A model generated the notes under the pieces. That model ran no database searches, had not been told where the DNA came from, and was given only the letters and a program-made list of their open reading frames with translations. Below are positions 1-6,134 of a DNA stretch of 8,263 bases, in pieces. Each line of letters starts with the position of its first letter. Positions within the stretch are counted from its first letter, which is position 1. A program made the translations under genes and the position numbers. Source of the DNA: JBMNTQ01 sp050945815 (GTDB taxonomy: Bacteria; Bacillota; Clostridia; Christensenellales; JBMNTQ01); assembly GCA_050945815.1 (NCBI GenBank), contig JBMNTQ010000089.1, positions 1 to 8,263 of the forward strand, in the 5' to 3' direction.

Positions 1-1915
1 TGTGGGCCAGCAGAGTAAGTAAGGCCACCTGGCGCATGTAGGTACTTTTCCCTGCCATATTGGGGCCGGTGATTATCAGCAGACGGTTGTCCTGCTTGTC
101 CAGGTCAGTATCGTTGGCCACAAACAGCGGCTGGCTCTTCTCTACGACAGGGTGTCGTCCATCGCGAATGTGAATGTGTCCGGACGTATTCAGGGAAGGA
201 CGGCTGTAATCCTGCCGGACGGCAACAAAGGCAAACGATTGCAGGACATCCAGCAGGGATAGCTGAACCGCTGCTTGCTGCAGCCGCGAAATATTAGCAT
301 TGAGTTGGTTGCGTATGCCGCAGAACAGATCGTATTCCAGTTGGATGCATTTGTCGTGGGCCCCTAGGATGCTCTCTTCCAGCTCTTTTAGCTCTGCTGT
401 GATGAAGCGCTCGGCATTGACCAGCGTTTGTTTTCTCGTATAGCGGTACGGCACCTGAGACAGGTAGGATTTAGTTATCTCGATATAATAACCAAACACC
501 TTGTTATACCCTATTTTTAAATTTTTGATACCGGTGGCTTCCCGTTCGGCCGCTTCCATTTCAAAAAGAAGCTTTCGACCGGAGCTGCTCATATGGCGCA
601 GCTTGTCTACCCTATCGTCGTAGCCGTCGCGTATGATGTTGCCATCACTCACCCCTGCCGGCGGCTCCGGGGCGATTGCTGCCTCCAGCAAATCAAACAA
701 GTCTGTCATAGGGTCTAGCGACCGGATATCCTGCAGCAAAGAAGCACTCGCTCCGCGCAAAACATCTGTAACCTTAGGTAAAACGCCTAGGGTGTTCTTC
801 AGTGCAATACAGTCTCTGGCGTTGAGAGTACCGTAGGAAATTCTGCTGCACAGGCGGGAAATATCATAGGCTTCGTTTAGTATGTCACGCACTTCATCGG
901 TCAGTAAAGGAGCGTTTTTCAGTTCTTCGACGCTGTCCAGCCGCTGGTTGATGCGGCAAGGATCCTGTAGGGGTTGATCAATAAAGGAGCGCAGCATCCT
1001 GCCTCCCATAGCTGTCATGGTTTTATCGAGAACATGCAACAAGGTTCCCTTTTTTCCTTCACCCCGCAGCGGTTGGGTCAGCTCCAGATTGCGGCGGCTG
1101 GCCGAATCTAGAATCATATAATGGCTGCGTCCGAAAAGAGAGAGGCGGTTGATATGGTTCAAAGCCACTTTCTGCGTTTGTTCTAAGTATGCAAGCAACG
1201 CGCCCGCAGCACACACTGCGTGAGGCTGCCCTTCCATGCCCAAAGCCTGCAGAGAATCGCCTTGGAATTGCTTCAACAGCCTTTTGCGGGCAGCAGCACT
1301 TTGGAAAGCATCGCCGCCAAATGGGTGCAGCAATAAATCCTTCGCTTGAAAAAGCGCAGGAAATTTTTCTGCCGCTAGAAAGAAGCTCTCGTCGGCAATT
1401 ACCTCGGCAGGCTGGATTCTGGCTAATTCCTCGGATAAAATATCGTTTTGTGCCGAAATCTCTCCAGCCTGAAAGAACCCGGTCGATACATCGCAGTAGG
1501 ATAGGCCGATGTGTTCTTCGTTGAGATAGAGGCATAGAATATAATTGTCGCGGGTTTCGTCCAGCATCGAGCTTTCAATTACAGTTCCCGGCGTAATCAC
1601 ACGAACCACATCCCGATCTACCAGCCCTTTTGAAAGAGCCGGATCGCTGGTCTGCTCACATATGGCTACCTGGTAACCTTTGGCAATCAGCTTGGCGATG
1701 TAGCCTTCCGCCGCATGGTGCGGAACTCCGCACATAGGCGCCCGCTCCTCCAAACCACAATCGCGCCCTGTAAGCGTTAAGCCCAACTCCCGGGACACTA
1801 AAAGAGCGTCCTCAAAAAACATCTCATAAAAATCGCCCAGCCGATAAAACAGAAGGCAACCCTTATGTTCTTCTTTCATCAGCAAATATTGCTGCATCAT
1901 TGGTGTCAGCGCCAT
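1..1915 (-). CDS. mutS: DNA mismatch repair protein MutS (3' end beyond window)
   Basis: MutS binds base mismatches and small loops in DNA and, with MutL, starts mismatch repair in the cytoplasm. The first 638 codons are in the window, against about 850-880 in the whole protein. The start ATG (1913-1915) sits 7 bases after AAGGGG, and the N-terminus carries the conserved TPMMQQYL. The mismatch-reading Phe-X-Glu motif is F29-Y30-E31 within GDFYEMFFEDA. The connector and core follow (GGRMLRSFIDQPL), then the core/clamp motif GYNKVFGYYIEITKS and RFITAELKELEE. The Walker A motif GPNMAGKST is residues 617-625 (bases 41-67). Walker B, the ATPase signature and the C-terminal dimer region lie outside. 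No frameshift was seen on reading through. The N-terminal mismatch domain makes this MutS1, not MutS2. It is the third gene of the miaB operon; mutL often follows in related genomes, but that is not visible here. Confidence 0.98.
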   Translation of the reverse strand, partial: MALTPMMQQYLLMKEEHKGCLLFYRLGDFYEMFFEDALLVSRELGLTLTGRDCGLEERAPMCGVPHHAAEGYIAKLIAKGYQVAICEQTSDPALSKGLVDRDVVRVITPGTVIESSMLDETRDNYILCLYLNEEHIGLSYCDVSTGFFQAGEISAQNDILSEELARIQPAEVIADESFFLAAEKFPALFQAKDLLLHPFGGDAFQSAAARKRLLKQFQGDSLQALGMEGQPHAVCAAGALLAYLEQTQKVALNHINRLSLFGRSHYMILDSASRRNLELTQPLRGEGKKGTLLHVLDKTMTAMGGRMLRSFIDQPLQDPCRINQRLDSVEELKNAPLLTDEVRDILNEAYDISRLCSRISYGTLNARDCIALKNTLGVLPKVTDVLRGASASLLQDIRSLDPMTDLFDLLEAAIAPEPPAGVSDGNIIRDGYDDRVDKLRHMSSSGRKLLFEMEAAEREATGIKNLKIGYNKVFGYYIEITKSYLSQVPYRYTRKQTLVNAERFITAELKELEESILGAHDKCIQLEYDLFCGIRNQLNANISRLQQAAVQLSLLDVLQSFAFVAVRQDYSRPSLNTSGHIHIRDGRHPVVEKSQPLFVANDTDLDKQDNRLLIITGPNMAGKSTYMRQVALLTLLAH

Positions 1916-1992
1916 CAACAAACCCCTTGTATAAAATAATCAAATCAAACTATATCTCTGCAAAACTTCAAGAAACGGCGGTTCTCACCTAA

Positions 1993-2388
1993 TCAATGAC
2001 AACCGGAACAGCCGGAGCATCCCCCACCGCAGCCGTTCGAGTCGCTATCGCTGTCTCCAGTGATATAAAAACGTAAAACTGCATTGATGCGAGACATCAG
2101 CCCTGAAAAATCCTGCTGAGCTTTGTTGGAAGCCTGGATTTTATCGTTGGCAGCAGCGAGCTTTTCCAGTTCATCAAGGTCGGTGGAAAGCTTGTCGACT
2201 TGGGCCATGTCCGGGTTTTCCTGCATCATAGCGTCGGAAATTTGCTGCCGGGCAACCTGAATGCCCTTGACAATCCCCATAGCTGCCATATCATTTTGCA
2301 GTTCGCTGTCTTTTTCCCGTAGTGCAAGCACCTCTTTCGATTCCGCCAGCGCCATTCCCAACTGGATGGCAAGTTCCATAATATCCAT
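1993..2388 (-). CDS. YlbF/YmcA-family protein with Cys-rich C-terminal tail
   Basis: A 131-residue, mostly helical protein. The stretch from MELAIQLGMALAESKEV through DMAAMGIVKG to AQQDFSGLMSRINAVLRF matches the YlbF/YmcA (RicF/RicA) family. In Bacillus subtilis RicA, RicF and RicT form an Fe-S-containing complex that helps RNase Y process mRNA and affects competence, sporulation and biofilm formation. The ATG at 2386-2388 was chosen because it lies one base after the miaB stop and 10 bases after AAGGAG (2399-2404). The frame stays open upstream, but only by reading through the miaB 3' end. A second ATG three codons in is possible. The tail is acidic/serine-rich, then Cys120, Cys124, Cys127 and Cys130, followed by a final His131. 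Four closely spaced Cys suggest metal or Fe-S binding (inference). The place after miaB matches ymcA in B. subtilis. Whether it acts as RicA or RicF cannot be decided here. Confidence 0.85.
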   Translation of the reverse strand: MDIMELAIQLGMALAESKEVLALREKDSELQNDMAAMGIVKGIQVARQQISDAMMQENPDMAQVDKLSTDLDELEKLAAANDKIQASNKAQQDFSGLMSRINAVLRFYITGDSDSDSNGCGGGCSGCSGCH

Positions 2389-2389
2389 T

Positions 2390-3751
2390 TTATTGTTGCT
2401 CCTTCCTGACCATCTCTCCGACAAGTGATCCTTGCCGAACATCTGTTATTTTAACATCCACAACTTCCCCCAGCAGCAAATCAGTTCCAGGGAAAAATAC
2501 GGTTTTGGTGTTGCCCGCCTTCCCTTTCATCTCGCCATTTCGGGCAGAAACGCCATCTACGAGTATGCGCAGGGTTTTCCCGATGAAAGAAGGGCTGTCT
2601 TCTACTATGATTTGCTCCTGCAAATCGTTTAATTCCCAAAGGCGTCTTTTTTTAACGGCTTTATCGATCTGGTTTTCCATCGTTGCCGCCGGCGTACCAC
2701 TTCTAGGAGAATACATAAAAGTAAAAGCAGCCGTAAAGCGCAGGTCTTTCATGAGAAGCAGCGTATCCTGAAAATCCTGCTCCGTCTCACCGGGGAAGCC
2801 CACGATAATGTCTGTCGTCAGGCAAATATTCGGCACAGCAGCGCGCAGCTTTCGGGCCAACAGACGATACGCCTCACTGGTGTAGCCGCGGTTCATAGCG
2901 GCAAGAATCTTGTTGCTGCCCGACTGCACCGGCAGATGCACATGAGGCGCAACACGCTTGCAATCCTCCAAGGCACGAATCAGCTTGTCGGACAAATCCT
3001 TGGGGTGGGACGTCATAAACCGAATGAATTCCAAGTCTTCTATTTTATCCAATTCCCGCAGCAGTTGTGAAAAATCCGTTTCACCGGTATCTTTACCGTA
3101 GGAGTTAACGTTTTGCCCCAGCAGGGTAATCTCTTTGTAGCCAGCCTCAGCCAACTCTCGTGCTTCGTTAAGAATATCCTGCATGGCGCGGCTGCGCTCC
3201 CGCCCGCGTACATAGGGCACGATGCAGTAGGTACAAAAATTATCGCAGCCGTACATAATCGTCAAATAAGCGCTTCGGTTTCCCTGGCGGCGCATAGGCA
3301 GCCCTTCCAGAATTTGCTCGTCCTGACTAACCTCATAGCCCTTCTTCTGCTCCACCATGGCATGATAGAGCATACGAGGCAGGCTGTCCAAGTTATGGGT
3401 ACCAAATACGATATCTACATAAGGAAAGCGCCGCCGGATCGTTTCTGCCATGCCCTCCTGCTGCATCATACAACCGCAAAGGCCGACGATCAGGCCGGGG
3501 TTCTCCCGTTTTTTTTCCCGCAGGGCGCCCACATTTCCAAAAACCCGCGCTTCTGCATGTTCTCGCACACAACAAGTGTTAAACAAAATTAAATCCGGAT
3601 CATCGGCAGCTGCAATAAAACCGCATTCTTCGAGTAATCCGGCAATTTTTTCAGAATCATGGGCATTCATCTGACACCCATACGTATTAATTTGATACCC
3701 CGGCGGCTTGCCCTCCAGTGACATCCTCAACCGGTCGATATACTGTTGCAA
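2390..3751 (-). CDS. miaB: tRNA-2-methylthio-N6-dimethylallyladenosine synthase MiaB
   Basis: A radical-SAM enzyme that adds a methylthio group to C2 of N6-isopentenyl-A37 in tRNAs reading UNN codons, giving ms2i6A. It has 453 residues, close to the usual size. The N-terminal UPF0004 domain carries its cluster cysteines at Cys26 (NTYGCQMN), Cys60 (FNTCC) and Cys94 (LCGCM). The radical-SAM cluster motif is Cys169-x3-Cys173-x2-Cys176 in YGCDNFCTYCIVPYVRGRE. Further family motifs are LLGQNVNSYG (210-219), HLPVQSGSN (272-280), MNRGYT (286-291) and DIIVGFPGET (314-323). A TRAM domain fills about 383-447. The sequence fits MiaB better than its relatives MtaB or RimO. The start is TTG at 3749-3751: an in-frame TGA lies just upstream, and GAGGTG sits 5 bases before it. 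The next ATG (codon 10) has no well-spaced site. First gene of the miaB-ylbF-mutS operon. Confidence 0.97.
   Translation of the reverse strand: MQQYIDRLRMSLEGKPPGYQINTYGCQMNAHDSEKIAGLLEECGFIAAADDPDLILFNTCCVREHAEARVFGNVGALREKKRENPGLIVGLCGCMMQQEGMAETIRRRFPYVDIVFGTHNLDSLPRMLYHAMVEQKKGYEVSQDEQILEGLPMRRQGNRSAYLTIMYGCDNFCTYCIVPYVRGRERSRAMQDILNEARELAEAGYKEITLLGQNVNSYGKDTGETDFSQLLRELDKIEDLEFIRFMTSHPKDLSDKLIRALEDCKRVAPHVHLPVQSGSNKILAAMNRGYTSEAYRLLARKLRAAVPNICLTTDIIVGFPGETEQDFQDTLLLMKDLRFTAAFTFMYSPRSGTPAATMENQIDKAVKKRRLWELNDLQEQIIVEDSPSFIGKTLRILVDGVSARNGEMKGKAGNTKTVFFPGTDLLLGEVVDVKITDVRQGSLVGEMVRKEQQ
2399..2404 (-). promoter_or_regulatory. Ribosome binding site of the YlbF-family gene, inside the miaB 3' end
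   Basis: AAGGAG on the minus strand, 10 bases before the ATG at 2388. It lies within the last codons of miaB, whose TAA (2390-2392) is separated from this ATG by one base. This fits translational coupling and decides the start of the downstream gene. Confidence 0.7.
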
Positions 3752-3756
3752 AAAGA

Positions 3757-3762
3757 CACCTC
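3757..3762 (-). promoter_or_regulatory. Ribosome binding site deciding the TTG start of miaB
   Basis: GAGGTG on the minus strand, 5 bases upstream of the TTG start codon. Together with the in-frame TGA four codons upstream of the TTG, it fixes the start. It is part of TTGAGGTG (3757-3764). Confidence 0.7.
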
Positions 3763-3787
3763 AACACAAATAGAATTTATATAGTCT

Positions 3788-3816
3788 ATTATATTGAAAA
3801 GCTGCTCTGATTGCAA
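3788..3816 (-). promoter_or_regulatory. Sigma-A-type promoter of the miaB operon
   Basis: Read on the minus strand: a -35 hexamer TTGCAA (3811-3816, 4 of 6 consensus bases), a 17-base spacer, and a perfect -10 hexamer TATAAT (3788-3793). Transcription would start near 3781, giving a short leader of about 30 bases before the miaB TTG. No terminator-like hairpin lies between miaB and mutS, so this promoter probably drives all three genes. Confidence 0.65.
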
Positions 3817-3840
3817 ACAACAAAACGCATGTGATACATT
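3811..3840 (+). promoter_or_regulatory. Possible promoter of the small membrane protein gene
   Basis: TTGCAA (3811-3816), an 18-base spacer and TACATT (3835-3840), the latter preceded by TG one base upstream as in extended -10 promoters. Because TTGCAA is its own reverse complement, it could serve both this promoter and the minus-strand miaB promoter. The -10 matches only 4 of 6 bases, so this is tentative. The leader to the GTG start would be about 80 bases. Confidence 0.35.
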
Positions 3841-3913
3841 TTCTTTTTGCAGCCACTGCTTAAAAAAGGAATATGCCCTTTGGCCGCATCATAATAGTAT
3901 ATCAAAGAATATA

Positions 3914-3920
3914 GGGGGGA
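3914..3920 (+). promoter_or_regulatory. Ribosome binding site fixing the GTG start of the membrane protein gene
   Basis: GGGGGGA, 5 bases before the GTG at 3926. It is the only good Shine-Dalgarno site in this frame and rules in favour of the 135-residue product over a form with 44 extra N-terminal residues. Confidence 0.7.
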
Positions 3921-3925
3921 TAAAC

Positions 3926-4333
3926 GTGAACAAATCGAAAGGTGGCAAGGCCCCAAAAAGCAACGCGTCGGAGGGCGTACGCAATATTCTCTTTGGAGTT
4001 CTTCCGTCCGTCATTTTTACCATTGCAGCAGTCTTGTTGTTTGCTCTGATCATTAAGGTGTTTTCCGTCAGCGACAATGCTATCATGCCTGTCAACCAGA
4101 TCATAAAAATTCTGGGCGTAGCACTAGCCGGCTTTATTGTGGGCAGAAAGTGTAAGGAAAAGCCTGCACTGTTTGGAGCCTTAGCCGGCATCTTCTATGT
4201 TATCGCTGGTTTCTTGCTTTTCTCATTGGTCAATGGCGCCTTTACTCCCTCCGTCTCCCTGCTGAGCGATGTGGTTATGGGCGCAGTAATCGGGCTTATC
4301 TCCGCCATCATCGCCGCCAAGCTCATCAAGTAG
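3926..4333 (+). CDS. TIGR04086-like small integral membrane protein
   Basis: A 135-residue membrane protein of unknown function. After a basic, Lys-rich N-terminus (1-20) there are four hydrophobic segments at about 21-45, 55-74, 81-104 and 112-133. The stretch LGVALAGFIVGRKCKEKPALFGALAG (63-88, shown by LGVALAGFIVG and GRKCKEK) matches the pattern of the TIGR04086/YrzE-like family of Firmicutes: helix two ending in a Gly-x-x-Gly-Arg-Lys turn, then a Gly-rich third helix. The GTG start at 3926 was chosen because AGGGGGGA ends 5 bases before it. The frame remains open upstream to 3794, but there is no ribosome binding site there. It is transcribed away from miaB, stands alone, and is followed by a strong terminator. 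The family match is from memory of its pattern; the role is not known. Confidence 0.8.
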   Translation: MNKSKGGKAPKSNASEGVRNILFGVLPSVIFTIAAVLLFALIIKVFSVSDNAIMPVNQIIKILGVALAGFIVGRKCKEKPALFGALAGIFYVIAGFLLFSLVNGAFTPSVSLLSDVVMGAVIGLISAIIAAKLIK

Positions 4334-4417
4334 AGAGCGCTTGCTCAAATATATTGTTCAAAAAAGCGGTTCTACTCAAGTCAGGCTTTGAAAGTTATGT
4401 TTTACCTTTTTCGAGAT

Positions 4418-4461
4418 AAAAAACCTCCTATCGGTAACTAGGAAGGATAGGAGGTTTTTTT
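4418..4461. terminator. Bidirectional intrinsic terminator
   Basis: Perfect inverted repeat: left arm 4418-4432 (six A, then CCTCCTATC) and right arm 4446-4460 (GATAGGAGG, then six T), with a 13-base loop. A T-run follows the stem on both strands, so it can end transcription of the membrane protein gene from the left and of the two-component operon from the right. It lies 84 bases after the plus-strand stop and 45 bases after the minus-strand stop. Confidence 0.93.
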
Positions 4462-4505
4462 GTTTGTACACAGCCATAAAAAGCTTAGGCCCAGAAAACC
4501 CCTTC

Positions 4506-6104
4506 TCAAGATTGACGTTTAGCGAATTTAGCTCGATAATCCCGCACCCGATAGGACGTATGCTTTTTGAACAGCTTGGAAAAATAGACCGGGTCGTTGA
4601 TACCCACCATCTCTGCAATCTCATAGGTTCTAAGATTTGAGGAGATAATCAGCGCTTTAGATTTCTCGATGCGCACCTGTTGAATATAGTTGGACAGGTT
4701 GATGTTCTTCCGCGCCTTAAACACCCTGCTCAAATGCCCCGGGCTGATGTGGAAAACGGAAGCAATATTTTCCAGAGAAAGCTCTTGGTTAAAGTAGGTT
4801 CCAATATAGTTTTCTATATTGCTGACAAGGTTAGTCGGGTCTTCATTTTTGTTCAACAAGTTGCTCATTGTGGAGCAGATAGTTCCCTCCAGACAACTCT
4901 GCAATTCCTGAACCGTTTGACATCGATCGATCCTGCTATAGAAGCTCTCCTGAGAGGATGAAATATATTCCTGAATAAAGCCATAGCTCCAAAGTTGGCG
5001 AATGCACATGTTTACGACCAGCAGGCCTATGTTGCGCACTTCTTTGAAAGGCAGTTTCTGCCGCACACAAAAGCTGTTCAGACGTGCAAGAGCCGATAGG
5101 GCACTGTCAATATCCAGCTTTTCAATGGCCACCATCAGAGCATCAATATATTCCTTCATATCATTGATGGTGTCCATTGAAATTTCTGGGATGTTGCCGT
5201 ATTCAATAACCGGGTTTTTATCGCTGTAGAGAGCAAATTTGGACGCAGTCTCGGCCTCAACTGCCGCAGCGTAGAGCTCCGACGGCTGCTGATGGGCGTT
5301 GCTAATACCCACCGCTATGTAGAAGTCCGTCAGGTTGTCGATCATATTGTTCAACTCCAAACAGAGCTGGCAGGCTTTCTTCGGCGCCTCGCTGCTGCTA
5401 TCCTCCAGATTGATGATGATATAGATGTTGCGGGTTCGTTTGAACATGCAATAATAGTCCACATCCTCTAACACAAGATCCACATAGTTGTAGACGCTCT
5501 CCTCCGCTTTGCTCATGCCGGAAGCATTGTCACTGTCTATGCCGCGGATCAGAATGGTTACAACAAAAAAGCAATTCAGGTTTAAGTTGGCCTTGCGCAG
5601 GGCCGCTTCCGTATCCTCGGTATACGTTTCGTCCTCGATCAGGTTGGATAAGAGAAAAGCCTGCTTCAGGCGAATGTTCTTTTCCGTTTGAAGATGAACC
5701 TGGTCCTGCAGATGCTTTTGCTGTTCCTCCTGCCGGATTTGCTCGATCGCTTTCCTGACCGCCTGAATCACCTTAGCCGACGACATAGGCTTGAGCACCA
5801 GATCGACCACGTTGAATTTAATCGCGTTGTATGCATTATCAAAGTCGTAGATGCCGGTGAGGAGGATGGATTTCACGTTCGGATAGGTTATGCCAACGGC
5901 TTTGATCAGTTCAATGCCGTTGATAGGCGCCATATTGATGTCTGTCAGCAGGATATCCGGCGTCTGCTTCGCCATAATTTCCAAAGCTTCCTGCCCGCTG
6001 AACGCATTTGCCATCACCTCGCAATCCAGTGCTGCCCAGTCAATACAACTGGATAAGCCTTTGCAAATTGCAGCTTCATCATCAACAATCAGGATTTTAT
6101 ACAT
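4506..6104 (-). CDS. YesN-type response regulator with AraC DNA-binding domain
   Basis: A cytoplasmic transcription regulator of 532 residues, partner of the kinase just upstream. The receiver domain (about 1-120) has the acidic pair Asp8-Asp9, the phosphorylated Asp55, Thr83 and Lys105. A predicted coiled coil covers about 110-150. The middle region (about 170-305) includes AVGISNAHQQPSELYAAAVE, which resembles the degenerate GGDEF-like fold seen in such regulators, without GGDEF catalytic residues. The AraC/XylS domain is at about 425-530, with two helix-turn-helix units (LSLENIASVFHISPGHLSRVFK and TYEIAEMVGINDPVYFSKLFKK, described here by position 442-463 and 493-514). The start at 6104 follows GGAGGAG by 6 bases; a TTG six codons upstream is less likely. 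Oddities: Ala replaces the usual Pro four residues after Asp55, and the usual Ser/Thr-Pro near the C-terminus is Arg-Val (519-520). Target genes are not in view. Confidence 0.95.
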   Translation of the reverse strand: MYKILIVDDEAAICKGLSSCIDWAALDCEVMANAFSGQEALEIMAKQTPDILLTDINMAPINGIELIKAVGITYPNVKSILLTGIYDFDNAYNAIKFNVVDLVLKPMSSAKVIQAVRKAIEQIRQEEQQKHLQDQVHLQTEKNIRLKQAFLLSNLIEDETYTEDTEAALRKANLNLNCFFVVTILIRGIDSDNASGMSKAEESVYNYVDLVLEDVDYYCMFKRTRNIYIIINLEDSSSEAPKKACQLCLELNNMIDNLTDFYIAVGISNAHQQPSELYAAAVEAETASKFALYSDKNPVIEYGNIPEISMDTINDMKEYIDALMVAIEKLDIDSALSALARLNSFCVRQKLPFKEVRNIGLLVVNMCIRQLWSYGFIQEYISSSQESFYSRIDRCQTVQELQSCLEGTICSTMSNLLNKNEDPTNLVSNIENYIGTYFNQELSLENIASVFHISPGHLSRVFKARKNINLSNYIQQVRIEKSKALIISSNLRTYEIAEMVGINDPVYFSKLFKKHTSYRVRDYRAKFAKRQS

Positions 6105-6134
6105 GAGACTCTCCTCCATCAAAACATTGGAACA

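Noticed and set aside
1059..1535. Minus-strand open frame of 158 codons within mutS, and a 111-codon plus-strand frame at 1189-1524
   Set aside because: Both lie wholly inside the intact mutS coding region in other frames, have no ribosome binding site and give Arg/Cys/Pro-rich products typical of shadow frames.
1916..1992. Separate promoter for mutS in the 77-base gap
   Set aside because: Only weak hexamer matches (for example TTGCAG followed 18 bases later by TTATTT); read-through from the miaB promoter is the simpler view, as no terminator is present.
2389..2442. Longer N-terminus of the YlbF-family protein starting at 2442
   Set aside because: It would overlap miaB by 17 codons and add a residue stretch not typical of the family; the ATG at 2388 has the better-placed ribosome binding site.
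3113..3592. Plus-strand open frame of 159 codons antisense to miaB
   Set aside because: miaB is complete and conserved on the opposite strand across this stretch; the antisense product shows no family motif.
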